In this document: positions 42,045-51,206 of the stretch, piece after piece
Layout: every line of letters begins with the position of its first letter
How positions within the stretch are numbered: the first letter of the stretch is position 1
Source: a virus
Strand: one strand, 5' to 3'
IMG/VR virus record: IMGVR_UViG_3300017991_000001
Location: 147,085 to 211,084 of that record
DNA: 64,000 bases
Translations under genes and position numbers: made by a program
The notes under the pieces: model-generated
The model's input: the letters and a program-made list of their open reading frames with translations, nothing else
Told to the model about the DNA's origin: nothing
Database searches by the model: none

Positions 42045-42941
42045 ATGGCCGAGCTGGAATTTCTCGACCACATGGACAAGATCGCCTTCCCGCTTGTGAA
42101 CGGGGACGACCGGTCCTTCGTCGGCGGAGGCGCGCTGCCGCGGCAGGGCCTGTCCGACGCCGGCTTCCTGCTGGGGGTCGACAGCGGTTTCGTGGCCGCC
42201 ACGCACACGGTCCGCCTGTACAGCTACGCGCGCTCCGGCAGCACCATGTCATTCGACTTCCGCTCCGACGCCATGGTCGAGCACCGCTTCCTGTTCGAGG
42301 TGCCTGCGACCACATCGTTCGGCAAGGCGTTCAGGGTGACGGCCACGCGGATCGTGGGGGGCGCCTCCGCGCCCAGCTACGGCGAAGGCTACATCGTGGT
42401 CGGCAACCTGGAGGAGCTGGAAGCGCTGGGGGAAGGCACGTTCCTGTTGACGGGAACACTGCGGGTGGAGCCGGCGCTGCTGCAACCCCTGGTCAACACG
42501 CTGATGAACACGCTGAGCATCGCCAACGAGCCCAGGCTGTGCCCCACCGTCCCGGGCAGTTCCGCGGTGCCCGAGCCGGACTACGTGTGCCCCTTCATCA
42601 AGAACCTGGACGGGGCGATCAAGTTCTCCGAGGGCAACAACGCCCGGGTCTCCGTGGACGCGGACAACAACGTGCTCCAGCTGGGCGGTGCCGTCGGGGC
42701 GGGGCTTGGAGAGCCCTGCGAGGATGTTATCATCGACGAGGACTGCGGGTTCACGCGCGGGGAGGAGTGCGACCCGTGCGACGATTACATCCGTTCGTTC
42801 AACGGGATGCAGACGGAAGACGGGGTGATCTACTTCACAGAGGGACCAGGGGTGGTGGTCATCAACGAGCCGGACGACCACCGCATCCGCATCGTGATCG
42901 ATTCGGACCTGAGGACGTGCACGTCCTCATCGACGCCGTGA
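42045..42941 (+). CDS. WLNAN-YP family fibre protein 5 (divergent)
   Basis: A 298-residue protein. The first domain is degenerate (FLDHMDKIAFPLVNGDDR; GLSDAGFLLGV), and the second motif is RSFNGMQTEDGVIYFTEG. Cysteines (CPFIKNLDG; CEDVIIDEDCGF; CDPC) suggest disulfide or metal stabilisation. Ends CTSSSTP. Only one base separates it from the upstream stop, in keeping with an operon of paralogues. Confidence 0.55.
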   Translation: MAELEFLDHMDKIAFPLVNGDDRSFVGGGALPRQGLSDAGFLLGVDSGFVAATHTVRLYSYARSGSTMSFDFRSDAMVEHRFLFEVPATTSFGKAFRVTATRIVGGASAPSYGEGYIVVGNLEELEALGEGTFLLTGTLRVEPALLQPLVNTLMNTLSIANEPRLCPTVPGSSAVPEPDYVCPFIKNLDGAIKFSEGNNARVSVDADNNVLQLGGAVGAGLGEPCEDVIIDEDCGFTRGEECDPCDDYIRSFNGMQTEDGVIYFTEGPGVVVINEPDDHRIRIVIDSDLRTCTSSSTP

Positions 42942-42948
42942 GGGTCAG

Positions 42949-44769
42949 ATGGCCAGAGCTTTTCCAGAGCGCTCGGAGTGCCCGGAAGTTCCCGATAACG
43001 ACGCGATCGGGACGCTGAACCTCAATGACCCGTCGGAGCCGGCGGACCGCATCATCCAGACGCGGTTCTTCACGTTCCCTCCACCGGAACCGCCCAACTT
43101 TGACTTCGGCTGCTACGGCCCCACCGCGACCGTAAGCGTGTCCGAGGCCTCGTCGGCGGCCGGCGAGGTCGACATCGAGTACCCGAACGAGGACGAGACG
43201 GGGCGCTGTGAGCCACGCTTCAACTTCGACTTCTCCGTGCCGCCCTGTGTGACGGCCAGCACCGAGGCCTCCATTCAGGTCAGTTCGGAACTGGCGGACC
43301 CGGCGGTGGAGTTCGAGGCCTCCCGCAAGACCGGCGACCCTTGTGCCTGGGACTTCCGCTTCAACCTGAACCTGCCCGGTTTCTGCCCGACGGTGCGCAC
43401 GGACGCCTCCATCTCCATCAACGCCTCGCTTTCCGACCCGACGGTGGAGTTCGTCGGCGAGCGCGACCCGCTGGAACCGTGCCGTTTCAACTTCGACCTG
43501 GACATCCAGCTGCCGGAGTTCGGAGAGGATGACGTCTGTCAGGCCAGGTTGGCCACCACGGGCAACATTTCCCTGTCGGGCCTGCAGACCGTAGACGGCG
43601 TCGCGGCCAGCGAGGACGACGTGATCCTGGTGCGGGCGCAGTCGACGGGCAGCCAGAACGGCGCCTACCGCATGAAGTCCGGCGCCTGGGAGCGGACTTG
43701 CGACATGTCCCGGGCCGGCATCATCGTAACGGTGCGGGAGGGTGCGGAGTACGCGGGCACGGCGTGGTTGTTGAGCACCAACGACCCCATCTCGGTGGGT
43801 TCAACGCCGCTGACCTTCACCCTGATAAGCGGATCGACCTGCTGCTGTTCAGCCAGGGTCGCCACGCTCGAGGACATCACGCTCAGCGGGTTGCAGACGA
43901 TCGACGGCGTCTCGGTGGCCGAGGACGACATCGTGCTGGTGAAGAACCAGGGCTCCGAGTCGGAGAACGGCCCCTACCTGGTCAAGGATGGGGCGGCGTG
44001 GGAGCGCACCTGCGAGGTCTTCTCCGGGCACACCGTGTCTGTCCGGGAGGGCACGTACCAGAAGCAGACGGTTTGGATGCTGACCACCGACGGCGCGATC
44101 GAGTTGGATACGACGGGGCTCACTTACCGCCAGGTGGTCGACCGCCCAATGTGCCGGGTGGCCTCCGGCGGCCACACAATACGCTCAACCACCCGCACGA
44201 TCGACGGCGTCGCCACGTCCGTCGACGACATCGTCCTGCTCATGAACCAGAACAACCCGGCACAGAACGGCCTTTACCTGGTCAAGAGCGGGAGCTGGGT
44301 GCGCACCGGCGACATCACGCCGGGCATGATCATCACCGTGCAGGAAGGGGCTGTGTACGGCGGGCAGTCCATCGTCCTGTCCACGGCGGACCCGATCACG
44401 GTGGGTACCACGAACCTGACCTTCTCGCCATTGCGCATGGTCGTGCGGGCTTACGTTGCGCTGGACAAGGGGCCGTTCGGGCAACCCGCTCAGGGGTTGA
44501 CGGGCACGCCCGACATCGACGATATAACCACGCAGGCCGGCGACGTCGTCCTGGTCTTCAATTCCAGTACGCCGGCGAACAACGGTGTTTGGGTCGTGCC
44601 GGGTACGGGGGCCTGGCAAGAGGCAATGCCCGGCACCACGGGCTTTGCCGGTACAATCGTCTCCGTGCGGGAAGGGAACAGGTTCGGACAGGTTTCCTTC
44701 ATGATTCTGGGCGGGGCAGACCGGGATATTTGGGGCATCACCGGCGTGGTGGGCCCGAACACAATTTGA
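42949..44769 (+). CDS. Multi-repeat tail fibre protein
   Basis: A 606-residue protein. The N-terminal 190 residues contain three ~55-residue beta repeats (PRFNFDFSVPP; AWDFRFNLNLPG; CRFNFDLDIQLPE). From about residue 199 to the end there are four ~95-residue copies of a fibre domain, each with LSGLQT(V/I)DGV, DD(I/V)VLV, NG.Y..K.G.W and a VREG turn, and ending in an LTF/LTY strand. This repeat is widespread in phage fibres. Three repeats are well conserved and the last is degenerate. Receptor-binding or fibre shaft role. Confidence 0.75.
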   Translation: MARAFPERSECPEVPDNDAIGTLNLNDPSEPADRIIQTRFFTFPPPEPPNFDFGCYGPTATVSVSEASSAAGEVDIEYPNEDETGRCEPRFNFDFSVPPCVTASTEASIQVSSELADPAVEFEASRKTGDPCAWDFRFNLNLPGFCPTVRTDASISINASLSDPTVEFVGERDPLEPCRFNFDLDIQLPEFGEDDVCQARLATTGNISLSGLQTVDGVAASEDDVILVRAQSTGSQNGAYRMKSGAWERTCDMSRAGIIVTVREGAEYAGTAWLLSTNDPISVGSTPLTFTLISGSTCCCSARVATLEDITLSGLQTIDGVSVAEDDIVLVKNQGSESENGPYLVKDGAAWERTCEVFSGHTVSVREGTYQKQTVWMLTTDGAIELDTTGLTYRQVVDRPMCRVASGGHTIRSTTRTIDGVATSVDDIVLLMNQNNPAQNGLYLVKSGSWVRTGDITPGMIITVQEGAVYGGQSIVLSTADPITVGTTNLTFSPLRMVVRAYVALDKGPFGQPAQGLTGTPDIDDITTQAGDVVLVFNSSTPANNGVWVVPGTGAWQEAMPGTTGFAGTIVSVREGNRFGQVSFMILGGADRDIWGITGVVGPNTI

Positions 44770-44776
44770 GGTTTAT

Positions 44777-46792
44777 ATGTCACTGGTCATATGGCGACCC
44801 TACGAGACGGAAGGCGACACTGATTGGCCGGCAGAACTGCGCGGCGGCGGCGAGGACTGGTGGCCGCGCCGTCACTTCGACGTGGAGAACATCATCGGGC
44901 GTCACGATATTTACTCCGATCCCCCGACGTGCATAGAGATGGCTTCGGAACACTCGAAGGGCCTTAACCAGATCATCGCCGTTATGAAGTACATGGTCTA
45001 CGCGTACGACCTCCACCTTTTTACCCCTACGCCTGACTATGTGGACGTGGACGAGTTTCAACAGGTCGGGTTTTCCAAGCGGTTCCCGGAACGAAATTTG
45101 TGGGACGACATCAAGCGCGACATAAACAACCTGCGAAGTGTCATAGGTGTTCCCGCTTTTTCATGGACGCTGCCTTACATCCGCCAGGTCCCCTTTATCC
45201 CGGGCGACGAACGGAAGTCGATGATCGGGAAGAACAAGATCAGCTTCGTCGATCTGACCGAGTTCAGACAAGCGTTGACCGAAGACGTGTATACGGCAGT
45301 CACGTTGCCGGAGTACTTTCAAGCAAAACCGTCTCAAGCCTACGTGAGAGAGTTTCAGGAGAAGTACCCGTCGGACATCACTGGCTATTTTTGGACGGCG
45401 GGTATGCGCATGCACATGAATCAGTATACGGGGTGTGGTGCGAGCGGTACGAGTGACCTGACAACGCTGGATAACTACTTTGACTGGTACTTCGACAAGC
45501 GACCCAACCACCACTACCCGGACCCTCCAGTGCACATTTCTCCGACAAAAGTGATCTTGTATTTGGAAGGTGAACGCAGCGAGCTTACTTGGAGCAGAGG
45601 CCCGGGGTGTCCTTCTTGTTCAGGTGACCATTATATTTATACCGGACAAAGAGGCATTTTCATGTTTAAGATTCCCCCCACGGCCGGGACATTGCCCATC
45701 ACCAAGATCACGTTGTACGGAACAACGGCAGGAGCTATAGCGGGTGTGGATGACAACGTGAGCTTCTGGATGCCTACGGAGGAATTTCTGAACGACGGGA
45801 TGGAAGACCCCGGCGCGTATGGCTCGCCGCTTGACAACATGTATCCTTTCGGCTTCGGTGGAGGTTTCAGACGCGTGCTTTGGAGACCGGCTACGCCGCA
45901 GTCTTTTCCCATGCTCGGAGGAAACAGTTCTTATCAGGAGTACACATGGGGCGGCGGTGCGGGCGGCGGTTTGGGCACGACAATGGTACAAGCCGTATCC
46001 TGGGTGAATGATCCCCTCCCCACTTATGACGGGATACGTTTCAATACGCTCGGCCACGTCCTCTATGTAGGCGGCACGAAGGTATGCGATTTCAGGAACT
46101 CAGCGTGCGTAACGCCTCCAGACCCATGCCTGGAATGTAGCCTCGGCGCAGGGGTCCTTCTTCTGGGCCAGGACGATCCCCGTGAGAACGGGTACTGGAG
46201 GGTCACAATGAGTGACCCCGACGGCAAAGGGTTGAAGCTGAATGTGACAAAACGCGGAAACCTTTGTCCGTACGCTTACTACCCTTCGGACATCGGTATT
46301 GCCTGTGAAGACGCTCAATTCATGTTTGCGACGTATCCCGACGACGGCGGAAGAGCCGGGTCGGTGTGGACGATAACGTCAGACCCCGTTGAATGTTCTT
46401 CGCTGTCGTCGGACGCGTCGGACTGTTCGGAGACCAGCGCGCAGAGTATTTCTTCCTCTACACCCTTTTCGTCGTCGTCGTCGTTCGGTTCCTGCGGAGG
46501 ACCCTTGAGGTTGCGCAAGATGACGGACTACGAACTCAGATACAGGAAGATTGCCACTTTACCGGATTGGGGCATTAAGCTGGGAACACACGACATGAGC
46601 GTGTACGATCATGGAGATCCGTTTGAAATTGAGCTGACAAACATCCCGGACTACGTGCGGGACGCGTGCCATGACTACTGGATGGTTGTTTCGCTTGATA
46701 AGGAGGTTGCGCGGACGGGCGTCTTTGACGAAGCGCTGTCGCTGCTTCTGTCTCGCTTGGAATTCGAGTTCGGTTCATCGTCGTCAGCCTAG
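44777..46792 (+). CDS. Large AT-richer virion/adhesin protein with serine tracts
   Basis: A 671-residue protein. It starts MSLVIWRPYETEGDTDWPAE, with a Trp-rich N-terminus (EDWWPRRHFDVENIIGRHD). Helical segments about 55-130 are followed by beta-rich domains, a serine-rich region at about 540-570 and a polyserine end. Codon use is distinctly AT-richer than the neighbours, indicating transfer or strong local divergence. No known domain. Position after the fibre suggests an adhesin or fibre-tip protein. Confidence 0.55.
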   Translation: MSLVIWRPYETEGDTDWPAELRGGGEDWWPRRHFDVENIIGRHDIYSDPPTCIEMASEHSKGLNQIIAVMKYMVYAYDLHLFTPTPDYVDVDEFQQVGFSKRFPERNLWDDIKRDINNLRSVIGVPAFSWTLPYIRQVPFIPGDERKSMIGKNKISFVDLTEFRQALTEDVYTAVTLPEYFQAKPSQAYVREFQEKYPSDITGYFWTAGMRMHMNQYTGCGASGTSDLTTLDNYFDWYFDKRPNHHYPDPPVHISPTKVILYLEGERSELTWSRGPGCPSCSGDHYIYTGQRGIFMFKIPPTAGTLPITKITLYGTTAGAIAGVDDNVSFWMPTEEFLNDGMEDPGAYGSPLDNMYPFGFGGGFRRVLWRPATPQSFPMLGGNSSYQEYTWGGGAGGGLGTTMVQAVSWVNDPLPTYDGIRFNTLGHVLYVGGTKVCDFRNSACVTPPDPCLECSLGAGVLLLGQDDPRENGYWRVTMSDPDGKGLKLNVTKRGNLCPYAYYPSDIGIACEDAQFMFATYPDDGGRAGSVWTITSDPVECSSLSSDASDCSETSAQSISSSTPFSSSSSFGSCGGPLRLRKMTDYELRYRKIATLPDWGIKLGTHDMSVYDHGDPFEIELTNIPDYVRDACHDYWMVVSLDKEVARTGVFDEALSLLLSRLEFEFGSSSSA

Positions 46793-46802
46793 AGGCGCGC
46801 TC

Positions 46803-47198
46803 ATGCTGCATCTACCTTTCAAGCTGTCGCCAACGGGCAGGGCGGAGCGTCCCAAGATCAACCGGCCCGCGCCTGCGCCCGCGCCTGCGCCCGCGCCTGC
46901 GCCCGCTCCCGTAATAGAACCCGAGGAAAACGTGTCGCACATGATAACGGACGACAACGTGTTGGACTTGCTGGACAACCAGCGCGTACTGTCGTTTCTT
47001 CCACACCTGGGTCCTGCCTTTAGCGGGTGGAAACCCAAGAAACCTTGCCCGCGAGAAGAGGAGCGCAGGGAGTACGCCAAGGTGCTCCGGCGCATGCTTC
47101 GCCACATGAAGCCGAAGCGCAGACGCCTGCTCAAGAAGGCTCTGCGTGTGAGGCGGCTGACGTTCAGTCTTGAAGGCGGTCCCGCGGAAACAATTTGA
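46803..47198 (+). CDS. Small Ala-Pro-linker protein, paralogue of 51979 and 51203
   Basis: A 131-residue protein; ATG 46803. After a short start it has an Ala-Pro repeat linker (about 21-37, coded by repeated GCGCCTGCGCCC units), then a folded region: DDNVLDLLDNQRVLSFLPHL, a CP...ERREYAKVLRRML helix, a basic helix, and RRLTFSLEGG. The same order of elements occurs in the proteins at 51979 and 51203. Unknown function; possibly a structural adaptor or scaffold for the nearby enzymes. Confidence 0.55.
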   Translation: MLHLPFKLSPTGRAERPKINRPAPAPAPAPAPAPAPVIEPEENVSHMITDDNVLDLLDNQRVLSFLPHLGPAFSGWKPKKPCPREEERREYAKVLRRMLRHMKPKRRRLLKKALRVRRLTFSLEGGPAETI

Positions 47199-47254
47199 TC
47201 TTCCGCCATTCATCAGTATATTCGATACCCCTTAAGAACTTCGCGGAGAAAACC

Positions 47255-49054
47255 ATGCGCGTATTCGTCCTGGGCATCCCCCACACGCAGACCACGATCG
47301 AGTTCACGACCTGTGCCTACACCATGAAGGTGTGGAACCTCTGCCGCATGCTGCACCGCCGCGGCCACGAGGTCATCCACATGGGCACGGAAGGGTCCAA
47401 CCCGGACTGCACGACCCACGTGTCGGTCACGCCGCTGGAGATGTGGGAGGAGCTGTACGGCCATCCGGGTGCGGGCTTCTACCAGACCAGCGCCGACGGG
47501 AAGTTCGCCCCGTACCACAACATCTACGAGCAGAACGTCCGCAGCGAGCTGTTGCAACGCGGAGGCGACCCCAACACCTCGATCGTCTGCGTGCCGTGGG
47601 GCGGCGCCCAGTTCAGGGCGCTGGAGGGCGTGCCGCAGCTGGCCTGCGAGAGCGGCATCGGCTACCACATCACCCAGCTGCAGAACCGGGTCTTCGAGTC
47701 CTACGCCTGGCTTCACTTCCACTGGGGCCGCGAGAACAAGCACGACGGCAAGGGCTGGTTCGATGCCGTGATCCCCAACGCCTTCGACCCCGAGATGTTT
47801 CCCTTCTCGCCCAAGGACAAGCGCAAGGACTACTTCCTCTTCATCGGCCGGCTGAACTGGGACAAGGGCGTGCCCATCGCCGTGGACGTGACCAAGCGCA
47901 TTGGCGCCAAGCTGAAGATCGTCGGCCCCGGCAGCCCCGAGCAGTGGGTCAAGGACAACCCGCACGTGGAGTACCTGCCGCCGGTGGGCGTGGAGGATCG
48001 CAAGAAGCTCATGGGCGAGGCCATCGCCACGTTCGTGCCCACCCAGTACCTGGAGCCCTTCGGCGGCGTCAACGTCGAGGCCCAGATGACGGGCTGTCCG
48101 GTGATCACCACGGACTGGGGCGCCTTCCCCGAGACGGTGCTCCATGGCATCACGGGCTACCGCTGCCGCTCCATCGAGCAGTTCGTGTGGGCCGCGAAGA
48201 ACATCGACCAGCTCGACCCGGCCAGCTGCCGGCAGTGGGCGCTGGCCAACTACTCGCTGGACCGCATCGCGCCCATGTACGAGGAGTACCTGCAGATGGT
48301 GCTCAATCGCAGGGGCCAGGGCTTCTACCAGGAGTTCCCGGAGCGCAAGCAGCTGATGTGGATGACCAAGGCCTTCCCGGCGGCGGCCACCGCGCAGCCG
48401 GCCATCCCGAAGGAGCACGTGGCCCCCAAGATCGACACGGCCTGGGAGCACGCGATCAAGTGGGAGGCGGAGTGGTGGGGCAACGAGCCCAACGAGCGCT
48501 GGGCGGCCGAGGTGGACAAGCAGAAGACCTACGCCCGCCTGATGGGCCTGCCGTACGACCTGGACATGGGCAAGAAGAACATCCTGGACGTGGGCTGCGG
48601 CCCGACCAGCATGCTGCTCAGGGCCAAGCACGGCGGCAAGTCGGTGGGCGTCGATCCGCTCCCCGTCTCCAAGAAGACAAAGGCCCGCTACAAGGACGCC
48701 AAGGTTAGGCTGTTCACCGTCAAGGGCGAGGACCTGTTCAACCCGGGCAACGGCACCAACACCCTGCGCGGCGCCACCTTCGACGAGGTCTGGATGTACA
48801 ACTGCCTGCAGCACTGCGACCAGCCGGCGATCATCCTCTCGCGCATCGCGCTGGCGGGGAAGGTCATCCGCATCTTCGAGTGGCTCAACATGGGCGTGGC
48901 TCCGGGCCACCCTCACAACCTGACGGAGAAGCTGTTTGAACTCTTCCGTAACCCGGAAATGTGGGTACAACATATCTGGAACACCGGCGTGCTGCGGGAC
49001 TTCGGCGGCACCGTGAACAACAATTACCTGGCCATCCACGTGGAGCGCAAGTGA
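47255..49054 (+). CDS. Fusion of GT4-type glycosyltransferase and SAM-dependent methyltransferase
   Basis: A 599-residue protein; ATG 47255 with GGAG upstream, rather than the in-frame codon at 47195. Residues 1-350 resemble a GT-B family-4 glycosyltransferase (MRVFVLGIPHTQT; DYFLFIGRLNWDKGVPIAV), with the donor-sugar EPFGG...E motif at 267-275 and a TDWGAFPETV turn. Residues about 440-560 are a class I methyltransferase (ILDVGCGPTSMLL, motif I, 443-455; then VGVDPLP). It may add and methylate a sugar. Neighbouring GT9-like enzyme and polyserine proteins suggest virion or host-surface glycan modification. Confidence 0.7.
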   Translation: MRVFVLGIPHTQTTIEFTTCAYTMKVWNLCRMLHRRGHEVIHMGTEGSNPDCTTHVSVTPLEMWEELYGHPGAGFYQTSADGKFAPYHNIYEQNVRSELLQRGGDPNTSIVCVPWGGAQFRALEGVPQLACESGIGYHITQLQNRVFESYAWLHFHWGRENKHDGKGWFDAVIPNAFDPEMFPFSPKDKRKDYFLFIGRLNWDKGVPIAVDVTKRIGAKLKIVGPGSPEQWVKDNPHVEYLPPVGVEDRKKLMGEAIATFVPTQYLEPFGGVNVEAQMTGCPVITTDWGAFPETVLHGITGYRCRSIEQFVWAAKNIDQLDPASCRQWALANYSLDRIAPMYEEYLQMVLNRRGQGFYQEFPERKQLMWMTKAFPAAATAQPAIPKEHVAPKIDTAWEHAIKWEAEWWGNEPNERWAAEVDKQKTYARLMGLPYDLDMGKKNILDVGCGPTSMLLRAKHGGKSVGVDPLPVSKKTKARYKDAKVRLFTVKGEDLFNPGNGTNTLRGATFDEVWMYNCLQHCDQPAIILSRIALAGKVIRIFEWLNMGVAPGHPHNLTEKLFELFRNPEMWVQHIWNTGVLRDFGGTVNNNYLAIHVERK

Positions 49055-49512
49055 GCGTCGTCGCACACATCATGGAAGAGGTGGAGCCGGGCCTGTATGC
49101 AGACTCCGCGAACCACCTGAAGATCGTGCGAGCCGTGCTGTCCAGGGCCAGCTACCGCCCCCGCAGCCACGGTGTCGAGCACTGCCCGCCCGACGTGGTG
49201 GAGTACTACCGCACGCAGACCAACATGCGTTACCCCTACAGGGCCGCGTTCACGGACAGCTTCACGAACCGCGTGCGCCGGTTGCCGGGCGACATCGTTG
49301 TGGCGACCGAACCGTGGCACCGGGAGTGCTTCAAGGGACTCCTGCGTAACGGCGCGTGGGACGGGATGCATGTCATTGAACTGCTACGCCAGGAGGGAGA
49401 GGACGCTCCGATCGCGACCGCCCGGATGACCCTGGCGCTGTCGGAGCTGAACAGATGCCCGAACCGGTTTGCATCAAAAATACGCAGAGTCCTGGAGACT
49501 ACATTGTCCTGA
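49051..49512 (+). CDS. Unknown protein between two glycosyltransferase genes
   Basis: A 153-residue protein; GTG 49051 overlaps the upstream stop by four bases (an alternative ATG lies at 49072). It is alpha/beta with HIMEEVEPGLYADSANHLK near the start and a Tyr/Arg-rich middle (YYRTQTNMRYPYRAAFTDS); the end is basic. Fifty-eight bases overlap the next gene, unusual for this genome. Possibly a helper of the adjacent glycosyltransferases. No family recognised. Confidence 0.5.
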   Translation: MSVVAHIMEEVEPGLYADSANHLKIVRAVLSRASYRPRSHGVEHCPPDVVEYYRTQTNMRYPYRAAFTDSFTNRVRRLPGDIVVATEPWHRECFKGLLRNGAWDGMHVIELLRQEGEDAPIATARMTLALSELNRCPNRFASKIRRVLETTLS

Positions 49513-51206
49513 CGGCGGCACTGCGGGACATCACGCTGTGCTACCCGGGCGTCTTCCAGTTCACCGCGGCCACGCCGGAGCCGGACATCTGGCGCAACAA
49601 CCCGCTGGTGAAGCACGGGGATAAGCGCGGCATCAGGCGCATCGTGGCCAGGTACTCCTCGCCCAACAACCCCTACCGCATCCACAAGTCCAACCAGGCC
49701 CGCGCCCACTTCATGTGGTCCTTCCTGGCCGACCTCAACCTGATGCTGAAGACCCACGCCGTGCTGACGGACTTTCGTCCGGCACTGTACCTGACCGAGG
49801 AGGAGAAGGCCACGCCCCTGCTCCAGACGGACAAGCCGTACTGGGTGATGGTGGCCGGCGGCAAGCGGGACTTCACGGCGAAGTGGTGGGACAAGGACCG
49901 CTGGCAGCAGGTGGTCGACCGCGTCAAGGACAGGGTGACGGTCGTACAGGTGGGCGGAGGCAGCCACATCCACCCAAGACTCACGGGTGTGCATGACCTG
50001 GTGGCCAAGACCTCCTTCCGCGAGCTGATGCGGCTGATCTACCACAGCCACGGGGTCTTCTGCATCGTGACCTGCCTGATGCACATCGCCGCGGCCTTCA
50101 ACAAGCCCTGCGTGACGGTGGCCGGCGGCCGGGAGCCGTGGTGGTGGGAGGCGTACAACGAGGAGAACCGCCTGGCCAACATGCGGATCGGCCGGGCGGA
50201 CTGGAAGCCGCCCGAGCCCGACACGTTCATCCCGCACCGGTACATCTACCTGGAGTGCGACAAACCCAAGTGGAGTGGCGGGCGGGGGTGTTGGAAGAGC
50301 AAGCTGGAGGGTGGGAACAAGTGTGAGGATATCGTGGCCACGCAGACGGGTCTCAGGCTCCCGCACTGCCTGGACAAGATCACGGCCGAAAGGGTGGTCA
50401 AGGAGTTCGAGTGGTACTACGAGAACGAGATCCTGTCGCTGGACAAGAAACTGATCCTGCCTCCCATTATCCCCGCCATTCCTTCAAGCAACGCCTATCC
50501 GACCCCACAGGCGTACGTGCCGAGCAAGTCGAAAGCCAAAGTACCCAAGGGCAGGGCGCAACCCACGCCCCTCTGGCATGATGTGGCCAAGCCGGCACCC
50601 GAACCGAACCTGGACAAGACCCACCTGTTCGTATACCTGGGCGGCCAGACCAGGCTGGACTACCTGAACCAGATACGGGAGCGTTCCCCCCGCGCGGCGC
50701 TCACGGCTGTCTGCAACACCGCCTCCGGCGAAGTGGACAACTGGTGCAAACACAACGCGGCCGAGGCCGTCATGGACGGGGCCGAACCGGGGCGCCCGGA
50801 GATGCTCTACCGCGCGCTCTCCGACGCCAAGCGCGAGCAGCTCGTGTGGATCGAGTACCCCGTCATGCCGCGTGCCGGCCACTGGGGCAGGTACCTTACG
50901 CCGTTCCCCGATAAGTCCTTCGGCGGCTGCTTCTACTGGCAGCGCATAACCGACGGGCATGAGCAGCTGATGAAGTCATCTCCGTGGGCAAAGGGTTGGA
51001 ACCCCCGGCAGCATGGCACGGAAGGCTTCGCCACCATGGTCTTTCCGCTGCGCGGGTACTTGGTGCTTCCGCGAAGCCTGGTCGGTCGTATAGAATGGGC
51101 GTGCAGGCACGTGCCCGACGCGGCGTTCGAGCTGGTGCTGGGCGCGCTGCTGAGCCAGTGGCAGACACCTCTGTTGGACTTGGGCCATACGGTGGAACAC
51201 CAATGA
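49455..51206 (+). CDS. GT9-like glycosyltransferase with extra C-terminal domain
   Basis: A 583-residue protein. N-terminal PVCIKNTQSPGDYIVLTAAL, and later a KWWDKDRWQQVVDRV helix after a VMVAGGKRDFTA strand, match the GT-B glycosyltransferase family 9 (heptosyltransferase-like) pattern. MHIAAAFNKPCVTVAGGRE fits the donor-site region. The C-terminal ~200 residues after a Pro/Lys-rich linker form a separate alpha/beta domain (LFVYLGGQTRLDYLNQIRER). The start is taken to begin the first beta strand although this causes a 58-base overlap. Confidence 0.6.
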   Translation: MPEPVCIKNTQSPGDYIVLTAALRDITLCYPGVFQFTAATPEPDIWRNNPLVKHGDKRGIRRIVARYSSPNNPYRIHKSNQARAHFMWSFLADLNLMLKTHAVLTDFRPALYLTEEEKATPLLQTDKPYWVMVAGGKRDFTAKWWDKDRWQQVVDRVKDRVTVVQVGGGSHIHPRLTGVHDLVAKTSFRELMRLIYHSHGVFCIVTCLMHIAAAFNKPCVTVAGGREPWWWEAYNEENRLANMRIGRADWKPPEPDTFIPHRYIYLECDKPKWSGGRGCWKSKLEGGNKCEDIVATQTGLRLPHCLDKITAERVVKEFEWYYENEILSLDKKLILPPIIPAIPSSNAYPTPQAYVPSKSKAKVPKGRAQPTPLWHDVAKPAPEPNLDKTHLFVYLGGQTRLDYLNQIRERSPRAALTAVCNTASGEVDNWCKHNAAEAVMDGAEPGRPEMLYRALSDAKREQLVWIEYPVMPRAGHWGRYLTPFPDKSFGGCFYWQRITDGHEQLMKSSPWAKGWNPRQHGTEGFATMVFPLRGYLVLPRSLVGRIEWACRHVPDAAFELVLGALLSQWQTPLLDLGHTVEHQ

